Assembly: GCA_028023455.1 (NCBI GenBank)
Contig: JAQFVV010006341.1
Span: 2,298,001 to 2,362,000, forward strand
Origin: Epiperipatus broadwayi
Lineage: Eukaryota; Onychophora; Udeonychophora; Euonychophora; Peripatidae
DNA length: 64,000 nt
Direction of reading: 5' to 3'
The notes beneath the pieces were generated by a model. That model saw only the letters and a program-made list of their open reading frames with translations. It made no database searches and had not been told where the DNA came from. This document shows positions 24,626 through 35,789 of the stretch, piece after piece. How positions within the stretch are numbered: the first letter of the stretch is position 1; each line of letters opens with the position of its first letter. Position numbers and translations under genes: made by a program.

Positions 24626-25605
24626 CACCTGGGTCTCGTTTTATGCGGTAGATAGGTTCCACAGAAAACCCGCATTAAAAAAAATCGCACAAAAATAGAC
24701 TTAATTTACCTTGAAAAATGGGGGATAGGGTCTGTAATTTTCAGAATTCGCATAAAAGCAAAGCAACAAGAAAAATTACTTTAAAATTCGCATTAAAAAA
24801 ATAAGCAAATAAAGTATAACTAATAAAAAATTTCAAATATTTGAAAAAAATTAATAGAAGACAAACTTTTTTTACTTCTTTTATTAACTACAATATTTAA
24901 TTTTACATTTTTCATACATATTTTAATCATTACCGCTAACGATCGTTTGTAAACTGGAAAGAAATCAGACTCTATGTGATATGATGTATTTGTAGCTTCT
25001 TCTTAAACGTCAATAATCTCTCATCAATTATGCCCAGAGAAACCTGTTAGCCACTTTATTTTTATTCGGGATGTGATGTACAACTAGCTCCACTTTTCAG
25101 TCTTGTGCTGTGTTAATGGTTTTCTGTTTCTATATTAAAAAAATGAGATTGAAATCAAAACAAAAAGATTATACATTAACATTAGAAAGATTTTTTTCAG
25201 TTTATAAAATCTTCATTTTGTATTTTAAAAAATCTAAAAGATTATTTATTTCTGTTATATATAACAAAATATATGTTTTAAAAGTTTAATTTTTTTGAAT
25301 ATTTATTGTGATATTTTTGTATGTAAGTATAAATCTATTATTATTATTTACTCATTAATATAAATAGGTTATTTACATAGAAGCTAAAATTCTAAATACA
25401 GCTTCAGGCCATATTCACGTTAGCTGCTAGTATCACATTATATTTTTGAAAAAAAAAAGTATTTCAAGTGAAAATAAGTTATTAATAATTTAAATTTCTT
25501 GATATCTAATAAATATAGTGAAATATGAAAGATATTAAGAAAAAACATGAATCGTATAACTTCAAAATCGCATTAAAATAATCCACATAAAACGAGACCC
25601 AGGTG
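24626..25605 (-). mobile_element. Pogo/Tigger-like MITE, copy 3 (inside LINE tail)
   Basis: The ends CACCTGGGTCTCGTTTTATGCGG and CATAAAACGAGACCCAGGTG form the best-preserved TIR of the three copies. TA flanks are at 24624-24625 and 25606-25607. Its interior matches copies 1 and 2 in reverse orientation (TTCAAATATTTGAAAAAAATTAATA). It contains at about 24975-25080 a minus-strand copy of the LINE 3' region (CCTGTTAGCCACTTTATTTTTATT). It interrupts the minus-strand LINE tail. Confidence 0.85.
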
Positions 25606-26035
25606 TATATTCTATTTTTATTTTCTTATTATTCTTTAAATATTTAATATCTTTTATACTTTACATTATTATTATTCATTTAGTTAACAATCAATATTTA
25701 TAATTTATTCATTCAATAATTTATAATTTACTTTAATTTATAATAGTATTATTTTAAACATATTTTTACCCATTTTTCATTTATATCTCCAAACTTCAAC
25801 TGATAAATTTAAAATTTAGTTATACTTTTAGTAGGTCCCTCTTTTAAATTTTGATGTGGTGTGATGTGTTGCATTGTGACTTCTCTTTATATGGAGTCAA
25901 GAATTTCAGCCACTGTGTCCAGAGAAACCTGTTAGCCACTTTCCCTTTCCATTCCCCGCCCTAAGTTTTCCCATATTTTTCTCTATCCTGCTCCATCCCA
26001 TTTCCACAACATAATCTTTGTCATACTTGATAGGT

Positions 26036-26310
26036 TTTATAAACAGAAAGGTTTACTAATAGGAAGAGCATTAAGTAAAGTATTGAGTAATATTTATATG
26101 GAAGAAGTTGAGAAGTTAATGTTAGTGAATAATAATGCTTCAATCTTTATTAGGAAATATGTAGATGCTTATTTATTGATATTTAATAAAACAAAAAAAC
26201 AGAAATATTTATTTATAGAGGATTTTAAAAAGATGGACAAGAATATTAAATTTATTGTAGAAAAAGGAGAGAATAATATACTGATATATCTTTCCATTGA
26301 CTCATTGTAA
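26036..26310 (+). pseudogene. Penelope-like element reverse transcriptase fragment
   Basis: The frame reads FYKQKGLLIGRALSKVLSNI then YMEEVEK, RKYVDAYLLIF, NIKFIVEKGENNILIYL. This is the order of Penelope-like RTs: the glycine motif corresponding to GSPLSPVLA, then YVDD, then KFT-E-E-N. The second catalytic aspartate of YVDD is alanine here (YVDA), so polymerase function is lost. The upstream two thirds of the RT is missing; the sequence abuts the minus-strand LINE fragment. The reading frame runs directly into a tandem repeat that interrupts the element. Confidence 0.8.
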
Positions 26311-26972
26311 ATCGAAAGATTTCGCGAGTTGACTCATTGTAAATCGAAAGATTTCGTGAGTACTAATGTGAAATAGGAATTGTGGACTTACTCAGTGGAG
26401 TATTGAATAGTTTCACGCTCTCAGATCTAACCGCTTCAACTTCACCTATTTATATAGAAAATAGGTTGAAGTAAAGAAGGAGTTCCCTTTTTTTTTACAA
26501 AGAGTAAGTTTGTGGTTAAGACTGGTAGAGGTCCCTACCTTCGCATTTTTCGCATATTCTTGAGGTTTATTGCCTTAGTAAATATTACTTACGTAATCAA
26601 TATGCGTTAAATAAATTTATAATTACAACTTTAAATTATTGTAATAGATTTCTAACTATAAGATCTTTCCATTGACTCATTGTAAATTGAAAGATTTCGC
26701 GAGTACTAATGTGAAATAGGAATTGTGGACTTAATCAGTGGAGTATTGAATAGCTTCATGCTCTCAGATCTAACTGCTTCAGCTTCACCTATTTATATAG
26801 AAAATAGGTTGAAGTATAGAAGGGGTTCCCCTCTTTTCTTCCAAAGAGTAAGCTTATGGTTAAGACCAGTAGAGGTCCCTACCGTCGCATTTTCAAGCGC
26901 ATATTTTTGAGGTTTATTGCTTTAGTAAATATTACTTACGTAATCAATATGCATTAAATAAATTTATAATAT
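26287..26972 (+). repeat. Two-copy tandem repeat (about 310-375 bp units) inside Penelope-like element
   Basis: Unit 1 (26287-26661) and unit 2 (26662-26972) share TTTCCATTGACTCATTGTAAAT, GAAAGATTTCGCGAGTACTAATG, GCTCTCAGATCTAAC, TAGAGGTCCCTACC and TATTACTTACGTAATCAATATG. Unit 1 has an additional internal duplication of a segment of about 38 bp at its start. AAATC-GAAA-GATTT is a perfect small hairpin in that segment. The two units differ at scattered positions. Tandem repeats beside Penelope-like genes are typical of their pseudo-LTRs. Confidence 0.8.
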
Positions 26973-26974
26973 AA

Positions 26975-27700
26975 AATTGATGAAGTCATATGAAGCAGGG
27001 AAATGTAGGATTGACTCATCAATTCATAAGAAAAGTAATATAGATAATATAACTAATTGGCATTCAAATATAAATACAAGTATAAAGTAAATACAATAGA
27101 TTCTAGAATACATTGAGCAGTAAATGATTGTTCAAGTAAAGAAGATTATGTTAAACAAATAGATTTAATTAAAGAAGAATTTATAAATAATGATCCAAAT
27201 AAATTTATAAATGATAATATTAGATTAATAGAAAATAAGATAGAATATATAAATAATAATAAAGAAGAAAGAAGTAGTAATAAAGTTAGTTATATAGCTA
27301 TAAAGACAGGGAATAATTATGTAATTAAAGATTTAAATAAAGTTATAGGTAAAATTAATAAATTTAATAATGTATTAAATGTTAAAGTAGTTAATAAAAA
27401 GAGGAAAAAATATGATTAGTATTTATAATAAAAATTCAGATAATGAAATAAGTGCAATATATGAGATTAATTGTAAAAAGTGTCAAATTAATAAATTATG
27501 TAGGAGAAATAAAAAATTCAATATATAGAAGATCACCAATATATTTACATAAATTAGAAACAGGCATGAGTTTGAAAAGTTTTGTATAAGGATGCTACAA
27601 TTTTCAGATAATAAAAGGGATAGAAAAATAAAAGACGCTATTTATATTAATAAAATTAAGCCAATTTTAAATAGAGATTTGAGCCTTAAAAAAATTTTGA
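26975..27700 (+). pseudogene. Penelope-like element C-terminal and GIY-YIG region remnant
   Basis: Beyond the tandem repeat the Penelope-like frame appears to resume, with HKKSN, a degraded SHP-type segment, then KEDYVKQIDLIKEEFINND. After a frame break comes ISAIYEINCKKCQI, resembling the Y-x-I-x-C-x-x-C start of the GIY-YIG endonuclease that Penelope-like elements carry after the RT. The nuclease core itself is not recognisable, and stops are frequent. Assignment depends mainly on order and adjacency to the RT fragment. Confidence 0.55.
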
Positions 27701-28386
27701 TATAAAGTAAAATATGAAAAATTAAAAGATTTAGTTATATAAAAAATAGAATGGATGAGCTGCTAATAATATAAATGTAAAATTTAAAGAGGGGGCTACT
27801 AAAAATATTACTAGTTGCTGACACGAATAAGACAAAGAGCAAAGATAAGTTTTGATACTTTTAAAATCTTTTTTTATGCTGATTGTCGATTACGTGGGCG
27901 ATTGATCTTTTGAGAGCATCACTATAAAGACTAATTATTATGTATGAAAGTATAAATTGTGATCGAGAGAGTGAGTTATTTGAAAAATTGAAAATTTTCA
28001 TATTTAATTGTTTGAAAGGTTTTCGTTCGCCATTTTAGGTATAGAAGTTTTAAAAAAAAAAAAGTTGTTCTTGTTGAATGTGTGTTAGCGTAAGGATATT
28101 TATAAAAAAAGTTATATGTAAAATTAATTCATTTTAGTTAAGTTTGTTACTGAAGGTTTTTTAAATTTTAAAATAGACATTTATTTTGAGAAAAAGGACA
28201 ATGTTGGGAGGCCTAACATCAGAAAACACGTGGTTATAATTTGATCAGGTTTGGGAAAAAGTAAAAAAAAATTTTTTTAGCTTTATTTTTTCGTGTAAGG
28301 GTGTTTGAAGAATAGGAGAGGTACTATAAAGTCAAATATAGAATAGGTAACTTGAAAAATAAGAATATGGATATTGCATTTGTATT

Positions 28387-29362
28387 GCACAATGTATATA
28401 CAATCGGTAGAAAGGAATTAGGCGAACGCTGATAGAGGGTACAGTGTGTGCTGAGGTGTATCACTTGAAATGTTTGAATAAGAATAGGAAGGATGTAACA
28501 GGTTGCTGGTTATGTAGTCAGTGTGTAAATGTGATTAAAGAGGTGAGAAAGTGGTTTCTAAGGGTAGGTAGTCTAGAGAGAAAGTCAGAGGAGAGGGAGC
28601 AAAATGTAGTTAAGGAAGATAGGACAGAGTATGGTTTTAGTGGAGTGTCAGGAAATATGGGTGGAGAAAGTAGTAAGGCAATGGAGATGGTTAGCCAGAG
28701 AATAAGAAAGATAGAGGAAGAAGTGAAGGATGTAGAAATAAAATTAAAATTGTTAGAGATGAAGTGTGAGGAGATAAAAGAATTATTGAGTAGAAATGAT
28801 AAGGAAGAAATGGATAAGGAGGTCCAGAAAATGGTAGAAAAGGTTATAGATGGAGTAGAAAAAGTAGAATATGAGACAGTATTGATAGGAGATTCACTAA
28901 TAAGAGAATGTGGGGATATAATTGCAAGGGAAAATAAAAGCAGGTATGTAAGAGTATGTTTGCCTGGAGCTAAAATTAGGGATAGTGACAGATAAAGTAA
29001 GAGAGCAAGGTAGTAGAGATGTATATGTTATGGTAGGGACTAATAATTTGTTAGAGCCATCAGAGAGAGTATTGGATGTGTATGTAGAATTGATTAGGAA
29101 TTTGAGGGATATTAAAGGAAGAGTAGGGGTAGTTGGAGTATTACCAAGATTTGACTAGAGGCATTTGTTAGATATGACATGTTCTATAAATGAGAGATTG
29201 AAAAAATTGTGTGAGAGAAATAATGTTGTGTTTGTGGATGTATGGGATTGATTTATTGGAAAGAGGGAGTTATATAGTAAAGATGGATTGCACTTAGGAA
29301 AACAAGGAAGTGAAGTTTTAGGGAGTCTGATATTTAAAGAATATAATTCAGGAAACTTTTAA
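28387..29362 (+). pseudogene. LINE ORF1: PHD finger, coiled coil, SGNH esterase
   Basis: An N-terminal cysteine/histidine cluster ends CAEVYHLKCL and CWLCSQC, the second half of a PHD finger. The first half is frame-shifted and lies from about 28387. A charged heptad-rich stretch follows (IRKIEEEVKDVEIKLKLLEM). The esterase carries block I IGDSLIREC with the catalytic Ser, then after a frameshift near 28980 block III MVGTNNL, and DGLHLGKQG with the Asp-x-x-His pair. ORF1 proteins with PHD plus SGNH esterase are known from CR1-type LINEs. Two in-frame stops in the esterase (at FD*RH and WD*F) and the frameshifts inactivate it. Confidence 0.85.
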
Positions 29363-29400
29363 AGTGGGGGTGGGCTTTTAAATTGTAATATTATCAAAAG

Positions 29401-32400
29401 GAAGAAGAATGGATGTGATATAAGAAATAAGCAAAAGATGGTTGATTTAGATATAAGTGTAGATGTGGAGAGGGAATGGTTCTGTAAGATTAATGGTAAG
29501 AAAGTTTGTTATAAAGGTAATGGAGAAGAAAGAATTTATAAAAGAGTAGTTAGACAAGAAGAAATTATTAAAATTGGGTTTTTGAACATGCAAGGTGGTG
29601 GGAGACCAGAAAAGTAACTGGAATTAAATAAAGCAATTGAAAATGAAGAGCTTGAGGTATTAGCAGTAGTGGAAACTCATCTAAGAGAAGAAGAACCTAT
29701 TTTGGAAGAGGTGGTATGGCAGGGTATAAATAGAAAAAAAAAAAAGGTGGTGATAGAGGTGTTATATCGAAAAAATATTTTTAAGTATTGTTAAATGTCA
29801 AGAGCATTTGTGGTTTGAAATAAGGTTGGGTAGACAAGAATGAATGGTGGCTGTAGTGTATATAGCCACTGGAGATAGTAGTGTCTATAGCCACTGGAGA
29901 TAGTCAAACTGTAATGGAGTGGAACAGTAGTATATATGAATGCCTAGTTAAGGATATACAGAGTTTTAAAGAAAAGGGGAAGAGAATAATTGCTATAGGG
30001 GATATGAGTGGTCCTATTGAAGAAATTGATGATGTAGATAATAAGAATGGTCAGTTTTTGAAGGAATTTTGTCAAAGAGTAAATTTGAGCATTGGGAATT
30101 TATCAAATATTTATGAGGGACAATACACATGGTCTAGGAATAATATATTTCACACAAAGATTATGTATTGGTAGAGAAAGAGGGAATGAATAAAATACGG
30201 AAAATTAAGGTGTTTGATAATGAAGAGAGAGTATGTAATAGTGATCATAACTTTATTGTAATAGAAATGGTTAGTAATGTGATGGAGGATAGATATAAAG
30301 GTAGAAACAATAGTGAAAGGTGTGGATGGAGAGTGAATGATAAGAATAAGTTGGAAGAGTATAAGATAAAAGTTGAAGAAACCATGGAACAGTTGGTTGG
30401 GGAAGAGTATAAGGACTGGTGTGGTGAAATAGAAAAAGTGGCAAAGTTGAGAATATGCAGAAGAATAAAAGTAATAAAAAATTGAGAGTTAGTAAAAGTG
30501 TAAAAGAGAGGAAAGAAGCATGCAGAGAATATAAGTGTGCTATTAAGAACAAAGACAGTGAAAACAATATTAATGCTAAATGAAGAAAGTACTTAGAAAA
30601 GAAGTTGGCTAAAATGAATAATTATAGAGAGAGGATAAAGTTGAATAATAAATTGTTGGAGGATATTAATAAAAGTGGAAGAGATGGGAATAAAAAATTT
30701 TGGAATTACATTAAAAGGAGAAATATAGGGGAAAGAGAAATAGTATTAATAGATGATGAGGGAATAGAGTGTAGCTCTAGAGAAGAGTTAGAGAGAATCT
30801 TAAATAGATATGTAATGGATATAGAAAAGATGTTAGATGTGAAGGACTTAGTGATAGAAAACATGAAAGCATTTAGTAATGGGAATATTAGGTTCACAAA
30901 AAATGAACTGAATGAGGCAGGGAAGAGATTGAAAAGTGGAAAGGCAAGAGGTTTAGATGGGTGGGCAGCAGAGATGGTAATGAATTTAGGGCATAGAGCA
31001 AAAGCAGTTATTATCATGATTTAATAAAATGGCACAGAAGAGAGTTTTTCTGGGTAGTTGGAGTAATACAAGAATAAGATTATTATTTAAAGGAAAGGGT
31101 AAGGATCATAGAAAGTTAAATAATTATAGATTGATAGCGGTAACATCAGTTTTATATAAAGTTTTCTCATATATGGTAGCTGGAAGTGTTGTAAAATGGA
31201 TGGAGGAGAATAATGTAGTGGGGGAAATGAAAGGAGGTTTTAGGTCATATAGGCGCATAGGAGATAGTTTGTTTGTAGTTATACAATTTATGGAGATGAG
31301 TATGAATTCAGGTAGATAATTATATATGAGTTTTATAGACATAGAGAAAGCATATGATAGAGTAAATAGAAATAGATTATGGGTAAGGTTAGCAAATTTG
31401 GGAATGGATGAAGCTTTAGTAAATATTATTAAGAAATTATATGAAAATAATTATTATACTTACCAATTATGGGATATAGAATCAGTTAAAGTTAATAAAA
31501 ATGGGGTGGAATTAAGGCAAGGATGCCCTATGTCACCTATTTTGTTTTTGTTGTATTTGAGTGAAATGGAGAAAGCAATAGAAAGACTAGGAAGAGGGAT
31601 AGAGATACCGTTAATAGGTGGCAAGGGAGTATATACTTTGGCGGGGTTTTTTTTTTTGCAGATGATATCTTTTTGTGTGCAGAAAGAAGAGAAGATATGG
31701 AAATTATGTTGAGGACATGTGCCAGGATGGGTAAAGAGATGAGGATTAAATTTAGTGAAGAAAAATCAAATATAATGATAGTTAATACTGGGGAAAGAGA
31801 AGATGTAGAAATTTTCATTGGGGGATATAAAGTTAAGTGTGATGGATAGATATAGGTATTTGGGAATCATGTAATCAGGAAAATTGCTTGGATGAATGGG
31901 AGAAAAAATTGGTAAATGAAGCAAAGAAAAGAAAGGGTTTGATAAAGAAATTAACAGTATTTTCATATAATAAATATGATATAGCTAGAATTGTATGGGA
32001 GTTGCAGTAGCAGGGTTAACATATGGTAATGATGCATTATGTGTTAGTAAAAGGGTTTTAGATTATTTAGAGAAAGTACAAAGGGAAGTAGGAAGACATG
32101 CATTAGATGCAGAGATGTGGACGGCAAGGAGGCAATCCAAGGAGAAATGGGATGGTCAAGTTTTTATATGAGAGATGCAAAAAGTAAAATGAAAATGTTT
32201 GGTAGGTTGCAGTGTATAGATAGTAAAAGAATAGCCAAAATAGTGTTTAATTGGGTTATGAATAAAGGGCAGGTAACAATATGGGTGAGAAAGGTAATGC
32301 AGTATGCAAAAGATTTGGATAAAGAATTTATATCAGTATTCTTGTATAAAAGGTGGGATGATTGTGTTAGGAGGACTGTTGAGTGTTATAGTGATAAGGA

Positions 32401-32788
32401 ATGGGATAAAAAAGTAAAAGCATTAATAAAAAATAGGGAGTTGGAGAGATGGAGAACTAGTATGGAGGATAAGAAGAGTTTAAATATATATAGAAGTAAA
32501 TGGAACATTGGATGCGAGTTAATTTATGATAATAGTAAGGAAAGTAGTTTATTGTTTAAGGCTCGAATGGGATCTTTAGCAACAAGAGAATATACATGTA
32601 AATGGAAAACTATGGGTGATTTAGTGTGCAAATTGTGTAAGGAAGGTATAGAAAATATTAGGCATCTGTTGATTGAATGTAAATGCTTAAAAGCAGAAAG
32701 TGTACAGATAATGAAGTTATGGGAGAGTAGATATGAACAAAGTGATTATACAGAAAGTGAGTTATTGGTTTTTATGCTGGGGTTGTGA
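29401..32788 (+). pseudogene. LINE ORF2: APE endonuclease and reverse transcriptase
   Basis: The endonuclease begins IKIGFLNMQGG (about 29568) and has VVETHLRE (about 29669) and IIAIGDMSG, the GDFN-type block with Met for the usual Phe-Asn. The RT has KARGLDGWAAEMV, WSNTRIRLLFKGKG, NNYRLIAVTSVLYKVF, FIDIEKAYDRV, ELRQGCPMSPILF and, after a one-base slip in a T-run near 31650, FFADDIFLC with the catalytic aspartates intact. A C-terminal CKLCKEGIENIRHLLIEC cluster follows. At least six frame changes or stops break the frame, so the copy is dead, but the motifs are well kept and it is probably fairly young. Confidence 0.88.
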
Positions 32789-33435
32789 AAAGATAAGAGG
32801 GATTTAGATATAAAGGCCATAGAGTTGACAAAGATTATGTTGTGGAAATGGGATGGGCAGAATATGGGAAGACTTAAGAGTGGGGAATGGAAAATAAAGT
32901 GGCTAACAGGTTTATCTAGGCATAATTGCTGAGATATTCTTGACTTTGTTTAAGGAGAAGCTAAAATACATCATCACATCACAAATTTTTAAATTTTGAA
33001 TTTAGCAGTTGAGGTTTGAAGATATAAATGAAGGGTGGATAAAAATAAGTTTAAAGTAATACTATTGTAAATTATAAATATTGATTGTTAATAAAATTAA
33101 TAATAATAATGCAAAATATAAAAGATATTAAGAGAATAATAAGAGAAAAATAAAAATAGAATATATATGATTTAGGAGGTGTTAATTAATAAATATAGAA
33201 TATAAAAAGAGTAAAATATATAGTAATATTTAAAAGGTAATAAATAAATGATGATTATAAGATGTATATATAGAATGTAAATTATATGTTCTTGTATATT
33301 TATATTTGTATTAAGTTGTAGTTCTGAAGAAGTTTGCTATGACTATCAAAACTCAAAAAAAAAAGAGGGTGATAATTAAAGCATTGTGAAGCAGTAATGA
33401 AGTGCATAGATTATTTAGTATTATATTAAATTACA

Positions 33436-35709
33436 TTATACCATAATATGACTAAAATAGAATAATTTCAGAAGAGAGTTTTGATTATACCTTTCTGCAA
33501 ATTTATATTTTCAAATCTTTCCTAACACCACTGTTCAGAAGCTTCAATATATTTTCTATTATTCATTTTGAGTATCCAATTTTTACATCTATTGAAAGTC
33601 ACAATGAACACTACATTTTGATTAATTTTCATAATTTTAAAGATCCATTCCTATGTGTAAGAATATTTTCCAAAATTTTAATTGCATTTATTTGCAATAT
33701 TAGTCTGTGATTTATCTCTTGACTAATGGATTCTTTAATTGTTGAATGATATAGAAGAACGAAAATTATTACTTATATTATCAGTTTTAAAGTCATCAAT
33801 TGCATATGTGATTATATTTAATTACGTTGCTATCTTTTCATTCTTCTATTTCTGAAATGAGAAACGAGGTATTTTCTATTTTAAATATGGTTTCACGAGA
33901 ATTTTTGGTGCTGTTTTTTTACATCAATCTTGAATAGACATTTATCCTTTGTCCAATCTGTATTATCTTACAACAAATTTAGTATAAGCTCCATCTAATT
34001 TCTTTGGCAAGTGAAATTAGTTTATTTTCCTAGCTTTAATTCCAGATTATAGTTATATAGAGAGATTCTTCATGAAAATAATGACATGTTTTGGCACATG
34101 TAGATTTCTTTTTGATATTCTTTGTTTTCTTAATTAACTAATTTACATTAACAATAATGTCCTTAGTTCTTGAAACCATTTGTACATTTGACCATTTATT
34201 TTGTTAGGCTCTAATTCATACCATTTGTTATTTGGAGATAATCTTAACTACATAGAGTATAAGAAATATAGTACAATAGTTTGCACATTCTGACAAAAAA
34301 AAAAATTATTTGTTAGGAGAATATAAATTGATTTCTGTCAATGTATAATTTGCTAGATTAATTGGAATAATTTTGTCAGCCCTTTTATTGATTTTACTCG
34401 GCTTTCTAATAGATTATTAATTAATTTTTCAGATTAGTTGGTATAATTTGGTTGTCTCTTTTATTGATTTTATTCAGCTTCCTGCAAAATTTTGGATGCA
34501 GACCATCAATTCTATTGACTTTATTTTTGACAGTAACCTTAATGCTAATCTGATCTAATCTTTCATCAATGAAGATTCTTTTATATGGGATATTTTATCA
34601 AAAGGACCTTTGTTTGATTTGACGGCTTGATGATTAGTTCTGTATATACCTTCAATTTCTGTTTAATTATTATTACTTCAGTTATAATCTGTCTATTGGC
34701 ATTTTTTCACAAAACATAACTGAAACTCATGAATTCCTTGAAAGATTGTTCTTGTTTTTTCAAACTCGTTTCAGTTTCAATATCTTTTCAAATATTATAA
34801 TAATTTTCTTTGGAATTTTAGTAAATTTTTTTTTTTTTCCTGATTTCTGTGAAATTACTTCTTTCATTTTCATTTACATTTCAATTGATTTATTATAAAT
34901 TTACATTCATAACTTCAAATCGATTTTTTATAATTATTTTTAAAATCAATAGGTTTATGTTCTCTAGGTTAGTTCCATAATCTGTTTCTAGCTATGATTT
35001 TGTAATTAAAATTGAAGTTTATTTCATTCTTTTGAATTTTATTTGGCTCTTGTCAATGTTTATTGCTTTCATCTGCTTAAAAAATGGGCCAAAAATATTT
35101 ATTGAAATCACAAAAGTTTATTGGTTGTTCTGTTTCTTTGTTAATATTAATCAATAAAATTTTCTTTCTTTTCAGTTTTCACTTTAATATTCTAGTCACT
35201 AAAAGTCTAACTTGCCTGGAAGATTTTTAATTTTTGACTCCATCTAAACATTAAAATGTCAATTTTTTTTTTTTGAGATTGTTCAGATATAAACAGTGGT
35301 GTTGATTTTACATCCATGAAATTAAATTCAAATCAATTAATTATTCATAAGATTGTATTTCAATGACTGTCCTCACATTAAACTTCTTGTCAATGAAAAC
35401 CACTCTTAATAAAATATATAGAATGTTTGATATTTGTAGGAGGGCAAAATCTTAAGATAATCAGAGGAATTGTAGTATGTTTATAAAATAGAATGAATCT
35501 ACATCACATGCAACTGCTGCATTTAAAAGTATTAACTAATTATTCAATTCTTGAAGAAATAGAATAGGGAATTATTGAACAATTTAATAACACTAAAATA
35601 GTTTTAATTATGGGATAACAAATATTTTAAATGAAATGAAAAAGAATTATTGTAGAATGGATTTGCTTTTTAAATGACATCCAGTAATCTATGTTTTTAT
35701 CTTTTTCAG
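33436..35709 (+). other. End of the 24.9-kb CNOT11 intron
   Basis: Mostly T-rich on this strand. Two imperfect direct copies of TTTTATTGATTTTA-T-CGGCTT (about 34385 and 34465) are present. Minus-strand translations are fragmentary and I cannot assign them. The acceptor is TTTTTCAG before 35710. Confidence 0.45.
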
Positions 35710-35789
35710 TTGCCCGACTTAGTTGAAAACAATCCTCTGATTGCCATTGAAGTACTATTGAAACTTATGCAGTCAAGCCAGATCACTGA
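35710..35789 (+). CDS. CNOT11: CNOT11 exon, start of C-terminal domain
   Basis: This exon has 26 codons plus two bases: [20 protein letters not shown] then QSSQITE. It starts phase 0 directly after ...GLTPAK and ends phase 2 at GA|GTAAGT, a consensus donor. The third base of the Glu codon comes from the exon at 46997. The sequence is the opening of the CNOT11 C-terminal domain (Pfam CNOT11, formerly DUF2363), a helical module reported to bind partner proteins of the CCR4-NOT complex. Differences from the human sequence I recall are conservative (V to I, M to V). The exon sits between introns of 24.9 and 11.2 kb. Confidence 0.95.

Larger units (their letters stand above)
22220..26025 (-). mobile_element. 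3' tail of a CR1-like LINE, minus strand, split by two insertions
   Basis: Three segments (22220-22380, 24518-24625, 25606-26025) align in order, reverse-complemented, with the 3' end of the + strand LINE at about 32800-33435. The shared blocks include GACAAAGATTATGTTGTGGAAATGG, GTGGCTAACAGGTTT, AATAGAATATA, AATGTAAATTAT and AGCATTGTGAA...GTGCATAGAT. Element A (22381-24517) and a pogo-like MITE (24626-25605) interrupt it. Removing both restores a tail colinear with the LINE at 33 kb. The copy is 5'-truncated, as is usual for LINEs. Confidence 0.85.
27790..33435 (+). mobile_element. CR1-like LINE, near full length, inactivated
   Basis: Two coding parts follow each other on the + strand: ORF1 with PHD finger and SGNH esterase, and ORF2 with APE-type endonuclease and RT. 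A 3' UTR of about 650 bp ends near TAGTATTATATTA rather than in poly(A). The sense strand is purine-rich, which makes long pyrimidine-rich antisense frames. The 3' boundary is fixed by alignment with the minus-strand copy ending at 22220. The 5' boundary is uncertain; unassigned sequence from about 27790 to 28386 may be its 5' UTR. No target duplication was found. Confidence 0.85.

Noticed and set aside
30271-31966. Long minus-strand open frames opposite the LINE (for example 98, 103 and 93 codons)
   Set aside because: They are pyrimidine-rich shadows of the purine-rich LINE sense strand (Leu/Ser/Phe/Ile runs) and contain no domain.
33480-35200. Minus-strand retroelement coding region
   Set aside because: Minus-strand translations are continuous only in short pieces and contain no motif I can name.
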